The position numbers and the translations under genes are program-made. A stretch of 10,344 nucleotides of DNA from assembly GCA_937926025.1 (NCBI GenBank), contig CALANQ010000512.1, forward strand, positions 1 through 10,344, given 5' to 3'. Shown in pieces: positions 1-5,839 of the stretch; the first letter of the stretch is position 1, and each line of letters opens with the position of its first letter. The notes beneath the pieces are model-generated. The model worked only from the letters and a program-made list of their open reading frames with translations, searched no databases and was not told the origin of the DNA. The stretch comes from an uncultured Acidimicrobiales bacterium (GTDB lineage Bacteria > Actinomycetota > Acidimicrobiia > Acidimicrobiales > Iamiaceae).

Positions 1-2
1 AC

Positions 3-1730
3 TCGAACGAGGACGTGTACCGCAAGGATCGGCTCACCGGTGCCCTGCTCCGCGTCAGCGTGATGGGCGAGGACCAGCAGATCGCCGGCAAGAGCGTCCT
101 GTGCGGCACCAGCAGCAACGGGCGCTACGTGGGCTTCCAGACCACGGCCGCCACGGCCGATCTGTCCAACCAGGTGTGGCGCCGGGACCTCACGACCCGG
201 ACGACCGTGCGGGTCACCCAGCCCGGCGCGGGCGCCGCCCCGTCCACGAAGTGCCCGATCTCGGACGACGGGGCGCGCATCGTCTACGAGAGCCAGGCCG
301 CCGGTCTGGGGTGCGGGAGCACGTCGAACGTCCAGGTGATCCTCCGCCGGATGGACAACGGCACCACGACGTGCCTGAGCGTCTCCACCGGGGGTGCGGT
401 GGCCAACGCGCTGACCGGCGACACCACCATCTCGGGCTCGGGCGACCTGGTGGCCTTCGTCTCCTCGGCGGACAACCTGGTCACCGGCGACACGAACGAC
501 ACCTACGACGTGTTCATCCGCCAGATCTCCACCAACACCACCACGCGGGTGACCAAGCCCGGCGGCGGCCAGCTCGATGGCGATGCCCAGACCCCGTCCC
601 TCTCCTCCACCGGGCGCTACCTGGCCTTCACCTCGGACTCCCCGACCATCGACCCCGACGATGACAACGGCGTGCGCGACGTGTTCCGCTGGGACCGCCA
701 GACCAACACGTTCGTCCGTGCCTCGGTGACCACATCCGGCATCGAGGGCAACGGCTACTCGACATCGCCGTCGATCACCGGCGACGGCCGTTCCATCGCC
801 TTCATCTCGGACAGCACGAACCTCTACCCCGCGGACGCGAACGGGGCCACCGACGTCTTCCGCCGGGACATCGCCCTCGGCCGGACCGACCTCGCCAGCC
901 GGACGTGGAACACGATCGCCTCGGGCAACAACGACTCGTGGCACGGCCCGGCGCTGAGCGACGACGGCCGCGTCGTGGCCTTCGAGTCCACCGCGACCGA
1001 CCTCGGACCCGGCGACACGAACGGCACCACCGACATCTACGTCCGGGACTTCGCGCTCGACCTGGCGCCGTTCGGTTCGCCCAAGGCGTTCGCCAAGCAG
1101 CAGCTTGCTGACTTCGGCACCGCCGCCCCCTCGACGGCGGCGATCGATGCTGCGACCACCACCATCACCAGCGGCCAGCAGTCACCGGACTCCCTGGTGC
1201 TGGCGCAAGCCCGCAGCACCACCTGGACGGCGAAGCGGTCGCCGCTCATCCGGCTCTACTGGGCGTTCTTCCTCCGGGCGCCCGATCCCAGCGGCATGGC
1301 CTACTGGACCGACCAGCTGACCAACGGCAAGACCCTCGCCCAGGTCGCGGCCACGTTCGCCCAGAGCTCCGAGTTCCAGACCAAGTACGGCTCGAAGACG
1401 AACCAGCAGTTCGTCACCCTGATCTACCAGAACATCTTCGAACGGGATCCGGATCCCGGCGGCCTGGCGTACTGGACGGGCAAGCTCGACAGCGGCGCGA
1501 AGACCCGCGGCGACGTGATGACGAACTTCAGCGAGTCCAGCGAGGGCAAGCGCTTCCTGACCCCGCAGGTCGACACCGTCAACGTGTGGCTCGGCATGCT
1601 CCGCACGATGCCGCCCAAGGCGGAGCTGACCCAGTGGATCGCCGACATCCGCAGCGGCGCCAAGGTCGCCGAGCAGGTCTCCCAGCACGTCCGCACCCTG
1701 CCCGCCTACGGCGCCCGGGTGACCGCGTAG
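3..1730 (+). CDS. TolB/PD40-type beta-propeller protein with C-terminal DUF4214 module (5'-truncated)
   Basis: Partial: the frame is open to the window edge and begins inside a repeat (SNEDVYRKD), so the true start, and probably a signal peptide, lie upstream; the GTG at 15 is not a credible start. About six propeller blades follow, each with an S-x-x-G-R-x-x-A-F-x-S strand, a GDTNG-like Asp/Asn loop and a D-V-F-x-R-D strand ending T-T-R-V (clearest at nucleotides 420-560, 590-720 and 950-1060). After a linker, roughly residues 400-520 of the visible frame form a DUF4214 module with two copies of F/Y-x-R-x-P-D-P-x-G-x-x-Y-W (near 1261-1310 and 1435-1480). DUF4214 commonly sits at the ends of exported or surface proteins. 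The beta-propeller presumably binds a ligand or partner at the surface; no enzymatic motif is seen. The ligand is unknown. The family call is firm, the function is not. Confidence 0.85.
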   Translation, partial: SNEDVYRKDRLTGALLRVSVMGEDQQIAGKSVLCGTSSNGRYVGFQTTAATADLSNQVWRRDLTTRTTVRVTQPGAGAAPSTKCPISDDGARIVYESQAAGLGCGSTSNVQVILRRMDNGTTTCLSVSTGGAVANALTGDTTISGSGDLVAFVSSADNLVTGDTNDTYDVFIRQISTNTTTRVTKPGGGQLDGDAQTPSLSSTGRYLAFTSDSPTIDPDDDNGVRDVFRWDRQTNTFVRASVTTSGIEGNGYSTSPSITGDGRSIAFISDSTNLYPADANGATDVFRRDIALGRTDLASRTWNTIASGNNDSWHGPALSDDGRVVAFESTATDLGPGDTNGTTDIYVRDFALDLAPFGSPKAFAKQQLADFGTAAPSTAAIDAATTTITSGQQSPDSLVLAQARSTTWTAKRSPLIRLYWAFFLRAPDPSGMAYWTDQLTNGKTLAQVAATFAQSSEFQTKYGSKTNQQFVTLIYQNIFERDPDPGGLAYWTGKLDSGAKTRGDVMTNFSESSEGKRFLTPQVDTVNVWLGMLRTMPPKAELTQWIADIRSGAKVAEQVSQHVRTLPAYGARVTA

Positions 1731-1731
1731 C

Positions 1732-1773
1732 CGGCCGCCCCGTGTGGTCGCCATCCCGTGAGGCGGGCGGCTG
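1732..1773 (+). terminator. candidate hairpin terminator after the propeller gene
   Basis: Directly after the TAG stop, GCCGCCC (1734-1740) pairs with GGGCGGC (1765-1771), and one G-U pair plus one C-G pair extend the stem to nine. The loop is long (24 nt) and there is no T-tract, so this is a weak intrinsic terminator at best. A competing small hairpin, CGGGC-GGCT-GCCCG, lies at 1764-1777. Confidence 0.3.
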
Positions 1774-1784
1774 CCCGGGCCGTC

Positions 1785-1790
1785 TACCCT
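1785..1790 (+). promoter_or_regulatory. -10 box TACCCT, leaderless start of the ATP-grasp gene
   Basis: TACCCT fits TANNNT and ends 7 nt before the GTG at 1798. That spacing would put the transcript 5' end on the start codon itself. No Shine-Dalgarno sequence is visible, and no clear -35 box. It supports the GTG as the start. Confidence 0.55.
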
Positions 1791-1797
1791 GCCCGCC

Positions 1798-2754
1798 GTG
1801 GGAGACGCGGTGGGTGGCGGCGCACCCGGGTCCGAGCGACCCGAGGGGCAGGGCTCGGGCGACGATCGTCCCGTCCGGCTGCTGCTGCTGAACGCCATCG
1901 ACCCGGAGGCCACCGAGCTGTACGACGACATCGGCGCCCGGGTGCGCGCCCGAGGCGTGGAGGTCGAGGTCATCCACGAGACGCCGGCGCCGCTCCCCGA
2001 GGGCACGGAGCCCGGATGGGATGTGGTCGTCAGCAACTACCGGCGGGCCGACGTGACCACCGCCGCCCGACGGGGGGTCGGCGGCATCCCGATGCCGCGG
2101 CCGACCACCCTCGGCTGGCTCGAGGACGCCGCCGTCCCCACCATGGACTGGGCCACCCCGTCCACCCGGGCCGACGTCTGGCGGCTCTTCCGACGCTGGG
2201 ACGTGGACCGCCTCATCCTGAAGCCATCGTTCACGTTCGGCGGCAACGGCGTGTGCGTGTTCGGCCGGCGGTCGGTCCCCCGCATGCGGTGGAACCCCGA
2301 GATCGACGTCGTCTGCCGCGAGGTGAACCCCGACGACGGCGACGTCTACAAGGTGGAGCTGATGGCCGGCTCGGTGCTGATCACCTGGGTGAGCCGCTCA
2401 CCGTCGATCCACGAGCTGTTCGCAGACCGCCGAGGCCACGGGATCCCCGGTGCCTACGGCGAGCGCTCGCTGTGGGACGCACCCAAGTCCGTGACCCGGC
2501 CGCTCTGCGACCTCAGCCGCCGGCTGACCGCGGAGGGGTACGGCCACATGAGCGTCGATCTCATGAAGACGCCGGACGGCGACTACGTGGCCATCGAGCT
2601 CAACAACCACAGCGTGGCCATCTGGTGGACCAAGCAGTTCGAGTCGTTCCGCGAGCGCCACGCCGACGCCGTCCACCGCGTGGCCGTCGGTGCGATCGGC
2701 GCGGTCGCAGCTGCGCCCGAGGGCGCCGGCGCCGCCGACGCCGACGCCGGCTGA
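1798..2754 (+). CDS. ATP-grasp-fold protein (RimK-like), substrate unknown
   Basis: 318 residues. After about 25 Gly/Pro/Asp-rich residues comes a Rossmann-like segment (VRLLLLNAID, residues 26-35). The ATP-grasp core follows: a lysine in LILKPS (K142), the flexible glycine loop SFTFGGNGV (144-152), a probable hinge strand around E175 and Y184-K185-V186-E187, and the metal-binding end S-V-D254 with I-E267-L-N269-N. ATP-grasp enzymes join a carboxylate, activated as acyl phosphate, to an amine or thiol; RimK-type members make peptide-like bonds. The substrate cannot be read from the sequence, and no obvious partner (peptide precursor, muramyl ligase, transporter) is adjacent. The GTG start is chosen because TACCCT lies 7 nt upstream. 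It converges on the oxidoreductase gene with only 4 nt between the two stops. Confidence 0.75.
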   Translation: MGDAVGGGAPGSERPEGQGSGDDRPVRLLLLNAIDPEATELYDDIGARVRARGVEVEVIHETPAPLPEGTEPGWDVVVSNYRRADVTTAARRGVGGIPMPRPTTLGWLEDAAVPTMDWATPSTRADVWRLFRRWDVDRLILKPSFTFGGNGVCVFGRRSVPRMRWNPEIDVVCREVNPDDGDVYKVELMAGSVLITWVSRSPSIHELFADRRGHGIPGAYGERSLWDAPKSVTRPLCDLSRRLTAEGYGHMSVDLMKTPDGDYVAIELNNHSVAIWWTKQFESFRERHADAVHRVAVGAIGAVAAAPEGAGAADADAG

Positions 2755-2763
2755 TCGGTCAGC
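2750..2763. terminator. short hairpin overlapping two convergent stop codons
   Basis: GCTGA-TCGG-TCAGC forms a 5-bp stem with a 4-nt loop. Its arms contain the TGA of the ATP-grasp gene (2752-2754) and the reverse-strand TGA of the oxidoreductase gene (2759-2761). There is no T-tract. It may work as a small bidirectional terminator, but two facing TGA stops create part of this symmetry by chance. Confidence 0.3.
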
Positions 2764-3724
2764 GAGGGGCCAGGTCGCGGATGGCCTGGCGCTGGTCCAC
2801 CCCGAAGGGCAGCACGGCCAGCGCCGGCGTGGTGATGCCGTTGGCCTGGTAGCGGCCGATGTGCTCCCGGCACGCCTCCGGCGACCCGTGCACGATCAGC
2901 GTGTCGACCAGATCGTCGGGGATGTGCTCCAGGGCGCCGGCGCGGTCACCGGCCGCCCACGCGTCCCACATCGGCTGGAGCAGCTCGCCCCGGCCCATCC
3001 AGCGGTGGAACTCGGCGTACACCGGCACCGTCAGGTAGGCGGCGATGAGCCGACGGCCCCAGTCGCGCACCAGGGCGGCGTCGGTGGTGGGGGCCACGAA
3101 GATCCGGGCCACCACCTCCTTGTCCTCCCCGCCCTCGTGCACGAACGGCGTGACCGTCGGCACGTCGTCGGCACCGAGCCAGTTCACGATGGCGCCGTCG
3201 CCCTCGGCCCCGGCCAGGCGCAGCATCCCCTGCCGCAGCGCCGCGATGAGGATCTTGGGCTGCTGCTGGGGCACCGCGCTCAGCTTGAACCCGTTCACCG
3301 AGAACGTGTCGTAGTCCGCCTTCACCTTCTCGCCGGCGAGGGCGGTGCGCAAGAAGCGGACCATGTCCCGGGTCTTCTTGTACGGCTCCTCGAACGCGAT
3401 GTCGTTCCACCGCTCCACGATCACGTTGGACGAGGTGCCGATGCCGAACGCCACCCGCCCGGGAGCTGCGTCGGCCAGCGCCGCCACGCACTGCGCCATG
3501 GTGGCCGGGCCTCGGGTGAACGCCGGGACGATGGCGGACCCGAGCCGCAGGGTCGGCGCCCACACCGACGCCAGCGCCAGCGGCGTGAAGCCGTCGGCGC
3601 CGTCGGCCTCGCTGGACCACACGTCGGTGTAGCCCAGGTCGGCCAGCTCCTTGATCCAGTCGCCCTGCTCGTGGAGCGGCACCCCCATGAAGGGGATGGT
3701 CATGCCGTAGCCCTGGTAGGTCAT
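2759..3724 (-). CDS. LLM-class (luciferase-like) F420/flavin-dependent oxidoreductase
   Basis: 321 residues from the ATG at 3724, the usual length for luciferase-like TIM-barrel monooxygenase-family proteins. Family signatures run in order: an opening strand (GMTIPFMG), the helix-strand L-G-Y-T-D-V-W-S-S-E-A-D-G at about 30-43, P-T-L-R-L-G-S-A-I-V-P near 60-70, and G-R-V-A-F-G-I-G-T-S-S near 90-100. In actinobacteria most members of this group use cofactor F420 in hydride transfer; whether this one uses F420 or FMN is inferred, and the substrate is unknown. The start is fixed by the ATGA overlap with the upstream thioesterase stop, which implies translational coupling. The open frame continues far upstream of this ATG, but that stretch is GC-rich shadow sequence opposite other genes. 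Confidence 0.88.
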   Translation of the reverse strand: MTYQGYGMTIPFMGVPLHEQGDWIKELADLGYTDVWSSEADGADGFTPLALASVWAPTLRLGSAIVPAFTRGPATMAQCVAALADAAPGRVAFGIGTSSNVIVERWNDIAFEEPYKKTRDMVRFLRTALAGEKVKADYDTFSVNGFKLSAVPQQQPKILIAALRQGMLRLAGAEGDGAIVNWLGADDVPTVTPFVHEGGEDKEVVARIFVAPTTDAALVRDWGRRLIAAYLTVPVYAEFHRWMGRGELLQPMWDAWAAGDRAGALEHIPDDLVDTLIVHGSPEACREHIGRYQANGITTPALAVLPFGVDQRQAIRDLAPR

Positions 3725-4605
3725 GTCGGTTCCTCGGTGCCGCTCGGTGCGGCGTCGGCGGTCTGATCGGCGGTGTGGTCCGCCTGGGCGCGGGTCCCGG
3801 GGCGCTCCTCGGCCCAGAACCGCACGATGGTGGACTGGCTCGCGGTGGCCATGAGCGTGCCGTCCTGGGCGTAGAGGTGCACGGTGCCGTGGCCGAAGCC
3901 GTTGGCGATGCCGTCGACCTGGATGTCCAGCAGCACCCAGTCGGTGGGCACGATCCGCACGACCCGCAGCGTGTTGTCCAGCGAGTTGCCGCCGGCGAAC
4001 GCCCCAAGCGCCTGGCCGATGCCGAACGGGACGTAGTCGCCGAGGATGGCCAGCGCCGACGCCGACGGCTCGAGCATGTCCGGGAACCGGGCCCAGAGGG
4101 CCGATCGGCCGCCCGCTGCCGGATGGCCCACCAGCTGCTCCCACGACTTGGCGCTGGCCAGGCGCAGGTCGATGCGGCTCATGATCGACTCCTCGCCGGG
4201 GATGCGCAGCGGGCGGGGGTCGCAGTCCTCGGGGGCGGGCACGTCGATGGGGCGCACGTAGGTCTCGTCGATGGCCAGGTCCCGCTCGCCCAGGGCGGCG
4301 TTGACCGTGAAGATCTCCCGGTCGGCCACGTGCCCCACCGCCCGGGCCTGGGTGCTGTTGCGCCCCGCCACCGCGATGGTCACATCGACGTCGACCACCG
4401 ACCCCGGCTGGGCGTACGACAGGTACTGGGCCGTGGCCCACACGAGCGGTCGTCCCGTGGTCCCCTCGAGCGAGGCGATGGCGGCCCCGAGGCCGCAGCC
4501 ACCGAACAGGAACCCGCCGCCCGTGGACAGCCCCGGCGTGACCGGGAAGTGCCACCGGTGGGGGTTGTGGGTGGGCGACAGCCCCAGGAACTCGCGTGCA
4601 TCCAC
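3721..4605 (-). CDS. TesB-like acyl-CoA thioesterase (double hot-dog)
   Basis: 294 residues, close to the usual TesB/Acot8 length (about 285). The N-terminal half has W-H-F-P-V-T-P-G-L-S-T-G-G-G-F-L-F-G-G (residues 18-36) and W-A-T-A-Q-Y-L-S-Y (56-64), typical of the first hot-dog. The second has A-I-L-G-D190-Y, N-S-L-D-N-T212 and A-S-Q257-S, which line up with the Asp/Thr/Gln catalytic set of E. coli TesB (D204, T228, Q278). It should hydrolyse acyl-CoA to free acid and CoA; chain-length preference is unknown. The last 25 residues are Ala/Thr/Asp-rich and probably disordered. The GTG at 4605 is chosen because TAGGTT sits 8 nt upstream on this strand and homology begins right after it. Its stop overlaps the oxidoreductase ATG, so the two form one operon. 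It is divergent from the SDR gene, with 64 nt between. Confidence 0.82.
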   Translation of the reverse strand: MDAREFLGLSPTHNPHRWHFPVTPGLSTGGGFLFGGCGLGAAIASLEGTTGRPLVWATAQYLSYAQPGSVVDVDVTIAVAGRNSTQARAVGHVADREIFTVNAALGERDLAIDETYVRPIDVPAPEDCDPRPLRIPGEESIMSRIDLRLASAKSWEQLVGHPAAGGRSALWARFPDMLEPSASALAILGDYVPFGIGQALGAFAGGNSLDNTLRVVRIVPTDWVLLDIQVDGIANGFGHGTVHLYAQDGTLMATASQSTIVRFWAEERPGTRAQADHTADQTADAAPSGTEEPT

Positions 4606-4613
4606 GGCCAGCG

Positions 4614-4619
4614 AACCTA
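4614..4619 (-). promoter_or_regulatory. -10 box TAGGTT for the thioesterase-oxidoreductase operon
   Basis: Read on the minus strand, TAGGTT ends 8 nt before the GTG at 4605, again the leaderless spacing. It faces away from the SDR promoter across the 64-nt intergenic stretch. No clear -35 box is seen. Confidence 0.5.
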
Positions 4620-4640
4620 ACCCAGCGGTCCCCGCCCCCG

Positions 4641-4654
4641 GACGGGTGCCCGTC
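4641..4654. promoter_or_regulatory. inverted repeat in the divergent thioesterase/SDR promoter region
   Basis: GACGGGTGCCCGTC is a perfect 6-bp inverted repeat around TG. It lies just upstream of the SDR -10 box (4657-4662) and 22 nt from the oppositely directed -10 box. A dimeric regulator here could affect both directions. At this GC content short GC palindromes are common, so this is only a candidate. Confidence 0.3.
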
Positions 4655-4656
4655 GA

Positions 4657-4662
4657 TAGGGT
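4657..4662 (+). promoter_or_regulatory. -10 box TAGGGT, leaderless start of the SDR gene
   Basis: TAGGGT ends exactly 7 nt before the ATG at 4670. No Shine-Dalgarno sequence lies between them. This decides the start over upstream in-frame candidates. Confidence 0.6.
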
Positions 4663-4669
4663 CGGCGGA

Positions 4670-5428
4670 ATGGACCTCGGGATCAGCGGCAAGCGGGCAG
4701 CGGTGGCGGCATCGTCGGGCGGGCTGGGCCTCGCATCGGCCCGGGCGCTGGCGTCCGAGGGCGTGCGCGTCGCCATCTGCGGCCGCACCGCAGATCGGGT
4801 CGACCAGGCGCTCGCCACCCTCCCTGCCGTCGACGGCGGCGCCCACGTCGGTCTGGTGGCCGACGTCGGCACAGCCGAGGGCGGTGCCGACTTCGTGCAG
4901 CGGGCGGTCGAGGCGCTCGGCGGGATCGACGTGCTGGTCCCCAACGCCGGTGGCCCGCCCGCCGGGACCTTCGCCTCCACGCCGATGGAGGCCTATCTGC
5001 CGGCGCTGCAGCTGAACCTCCTCTCCACCGTGGCCATGTGCGAGACCGCCGTGCCCGCCCTGATCGACCAGGGATGGGGCCGGGTCATCGCCATCACCTC
5101 GCACAGCGTCCGCCAACCCGTCCCGAACCTGATCCTGTCGAACACCGCTCGCGCCGGCGTCACCGGGTTCCTCAAGACCCTCGCCACCGAGGTCGCCCGC
5201 CACGGCGTCACCGTCAACAGCGTGCAGCCCGGCATCCACGCCACCGACCGGCTGCTCCAGCTCCACGGCGGCGACACCGAGGGCGCAGCCCGCTCGGTCC
5301 CCACCCAGACCGTCGGCCGCCCCGAGGACTTCGGCTCGGTGGTCGCCTTCTTGTGCTCCGATCACGCCCGGTTCATCACCGGCACCGCCGTCCCCGTCGA
5401 CGGTGGTGCGTTCCAGGCGCTGCAGTAG
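4670..5428 (+). CDS. Atypical short-chain dehydrogenase/reductase (SDR) lacking the catalytic Tyr-Lys pair
   Basis: 252 residues, a normal classical-SDR length, with the Rossmann fold clear throughout: glycine-rich turn at 13-20, N-A-G at 92-94, N116 in the helix-4 position, S144 in the active-site strand, and a C-terminal I-T-G-T-A-V-P-V-D-G-G. Three hallmark sites differ. The usual TGxxxGxG is AAxxxGxG (A13, A14, G18, G20). The YxxxK motif reads S157-N-T-A-R161, 13 residues after S144 exactly where Tyr should be. Related SDR-fold proteins with an SN-x-x-RAGV signature exist, so this is a known kind of divergence rather than a sequencing error. Whether it is an oxidoreductase with altered chemistry or has lost catalysis is open. 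The start is set by TAGGGT 7 nt upstream. Confidence 0.85.
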   Translation: MDLGISGKRAAVAASSGGLGLASARALASEGVRVAICGRTADRVDQALATLPAVDGGAHVGLVADVGTAEGGADFVQRAVEALGGIDVLVPNAGGPPAGTFASTPMEAYLPALQLNLLSTVAMCETAVPALIDQGWGRVIAITSHSVRQPVPNLILSNTARAGVTGFLKTLATEVARHGVTVNSVQPGIHATDRLLQLHGGDTEGAARSVPTQTVGRPEDFGSVVAFLCSDHARFITGTAVPVDGGAFQALQ

Positions 5429-5445
5429 CCGGGCGCCCGCCGCGG

Positions 5446-5460
5446 GTCGGCCGAGCCGAC
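5446..5460. promoter_or_regulatory. inverted repeat over the -35 region of the Dabb gene
   Basis: GTCGGC-CGA-GCCGAC is a perfect 6-bp inverted repeat. It covers the position expected for the -35 element of the downstream promoter (-10 at 5471-5476). It could be an operator, or the SDR terminator hairpin (the SDR stop is at 5426-5428); no T-tract follows. Confidence 0.3.
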
Positions 5461-5470
5461 GCCGCCTCGT

Positions 5471-5476
5471 TAGGGT
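5471..5476 (+). promoter_or_regulatory. -10 box TAGGGT, leaderless start of the Dabb gene
   Basis: TAGGGT ends 7 nt before the ATG at 5484. It is the same hexamer and spacing as at the SDR gene, and also continues into TCGG. Confidence 0.6.
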
Positions 5477-5483
5477 CGGGACC

Positions 5484-5780
5484 ATGTCGCTGCGCCACGT
5501 GGTCTGCTTCCGCTTCCAGCCCGACACCGCTCCCGAGCGGGTCACCGCCCTGGCCGATGGCCTCCGGGAGCTGCCGGGCCTGATCCCGGAGATCGCGGCC
5601 TATGCGGTCGGCCCCGACGTGGGCATCAACGACGCCTCGTGGGACTTCGCCGTCACCGCGGACTTCGCCAGCACCGAGGACTACCTGGTGTACCGCGACC
5701 ACCCGGAGCACGTGGCCCGCATCGAGGCCCTGGTGGTGCCCATCACCGAGCAGCGGGTGTCGCTCCAGTTCGCCACCTGA
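5484..5780 (+). CDS. Dabb (stress-responsive A/B barrel) domain protein
   Basis: 98 residues forming one Dabb domain. It opens with the typical strand L-R-H-V-V-C-F-R-F (3-11), then a helix containing L-A-D-G-L-R-E-L-P-G-L-I-P, the strand A-Y-A-V-G-P-D, W-D-F-A-V-T-A-D-F (52-60), and an end helix with Y-R-D-H-P-E-H-V. The H-P-E/x-H-V feature is common in this family. Dabb proteins form ferredoxin-like dimeric barrels. Some act as cyclases or heme- or stress-related proteins, but most have no assigned role, and none can be assigned here. The ATG at 5484 is preferred over upstream in-frame codons because homology starts there and a -10 box lies 7 nt before it. The amidase gene follows on the same strand after 59 nt. 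Confidence 0.85.
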   Translation: MSLRHVVCFRFQPDTAPERVTALADGLRELPGLIPEIAAYAVGPDVGINDASWDFAVTADFASTEDYLVYRDHPEHVARIEALVVPITEQRVSLQFAT

Positions 5781-5793
5781 GCTCGCCACCTGA
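5770..5793 (+). repeat. 11-bp direct repeat duplicating the stop-codon region of the Dabb gene
   Basis: TCGCCACCTGA occurs at 5770-5780 (encoding the last residues and stop of the Dabb protein) and again at 5783-5793, a period of 13. It looks like a short slippage-type tandem duplication. Confidence 0.7.
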
Positions 5794-5825
5794 CGACGCC
5801 GGGCGCGCGGTGCGCCGCCGCCCCC

Positions 5826-5831
5826 TACAGT
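5826..5831 (+). promoter_or_regulatory. -10 box TACAGT, leaderless start of the amidase gene
   Basis: TACAGT ends 8 nt before the ATG at 5840, with no Shine-Dalgarno sequence between. It suggests the amidase can be transcribed separately from the Dabb gene. Confidence 0.5.
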
Positions 5832-5839
5832 CCGCGGCC

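Noticed and set aside
486..1023. Identical 13-bp DNA repeats (GGCGACACGAACG at 486 and 1011)
   Set aside because: They encode the GDTN loop of two propeller blades, so protein repeat structure explains them; they are not a mobile or regulatory repeat.
1182..2036. A 284-codon minus-strand frame across the first gene boundary
   Set aside because: It is antisense to two well-supported genes, and its product is Gly/Ala/Arg-rich with no recognisable domain.
3725..5545. Upstream 600-codon extension of the oxidoreductase frame
   Set aside because: The stretch is opposite or out of frame with the thioesterase and SDR genes and is compositionally a shadow. The ATGA overlap at 3721-3724 fixes the true start.
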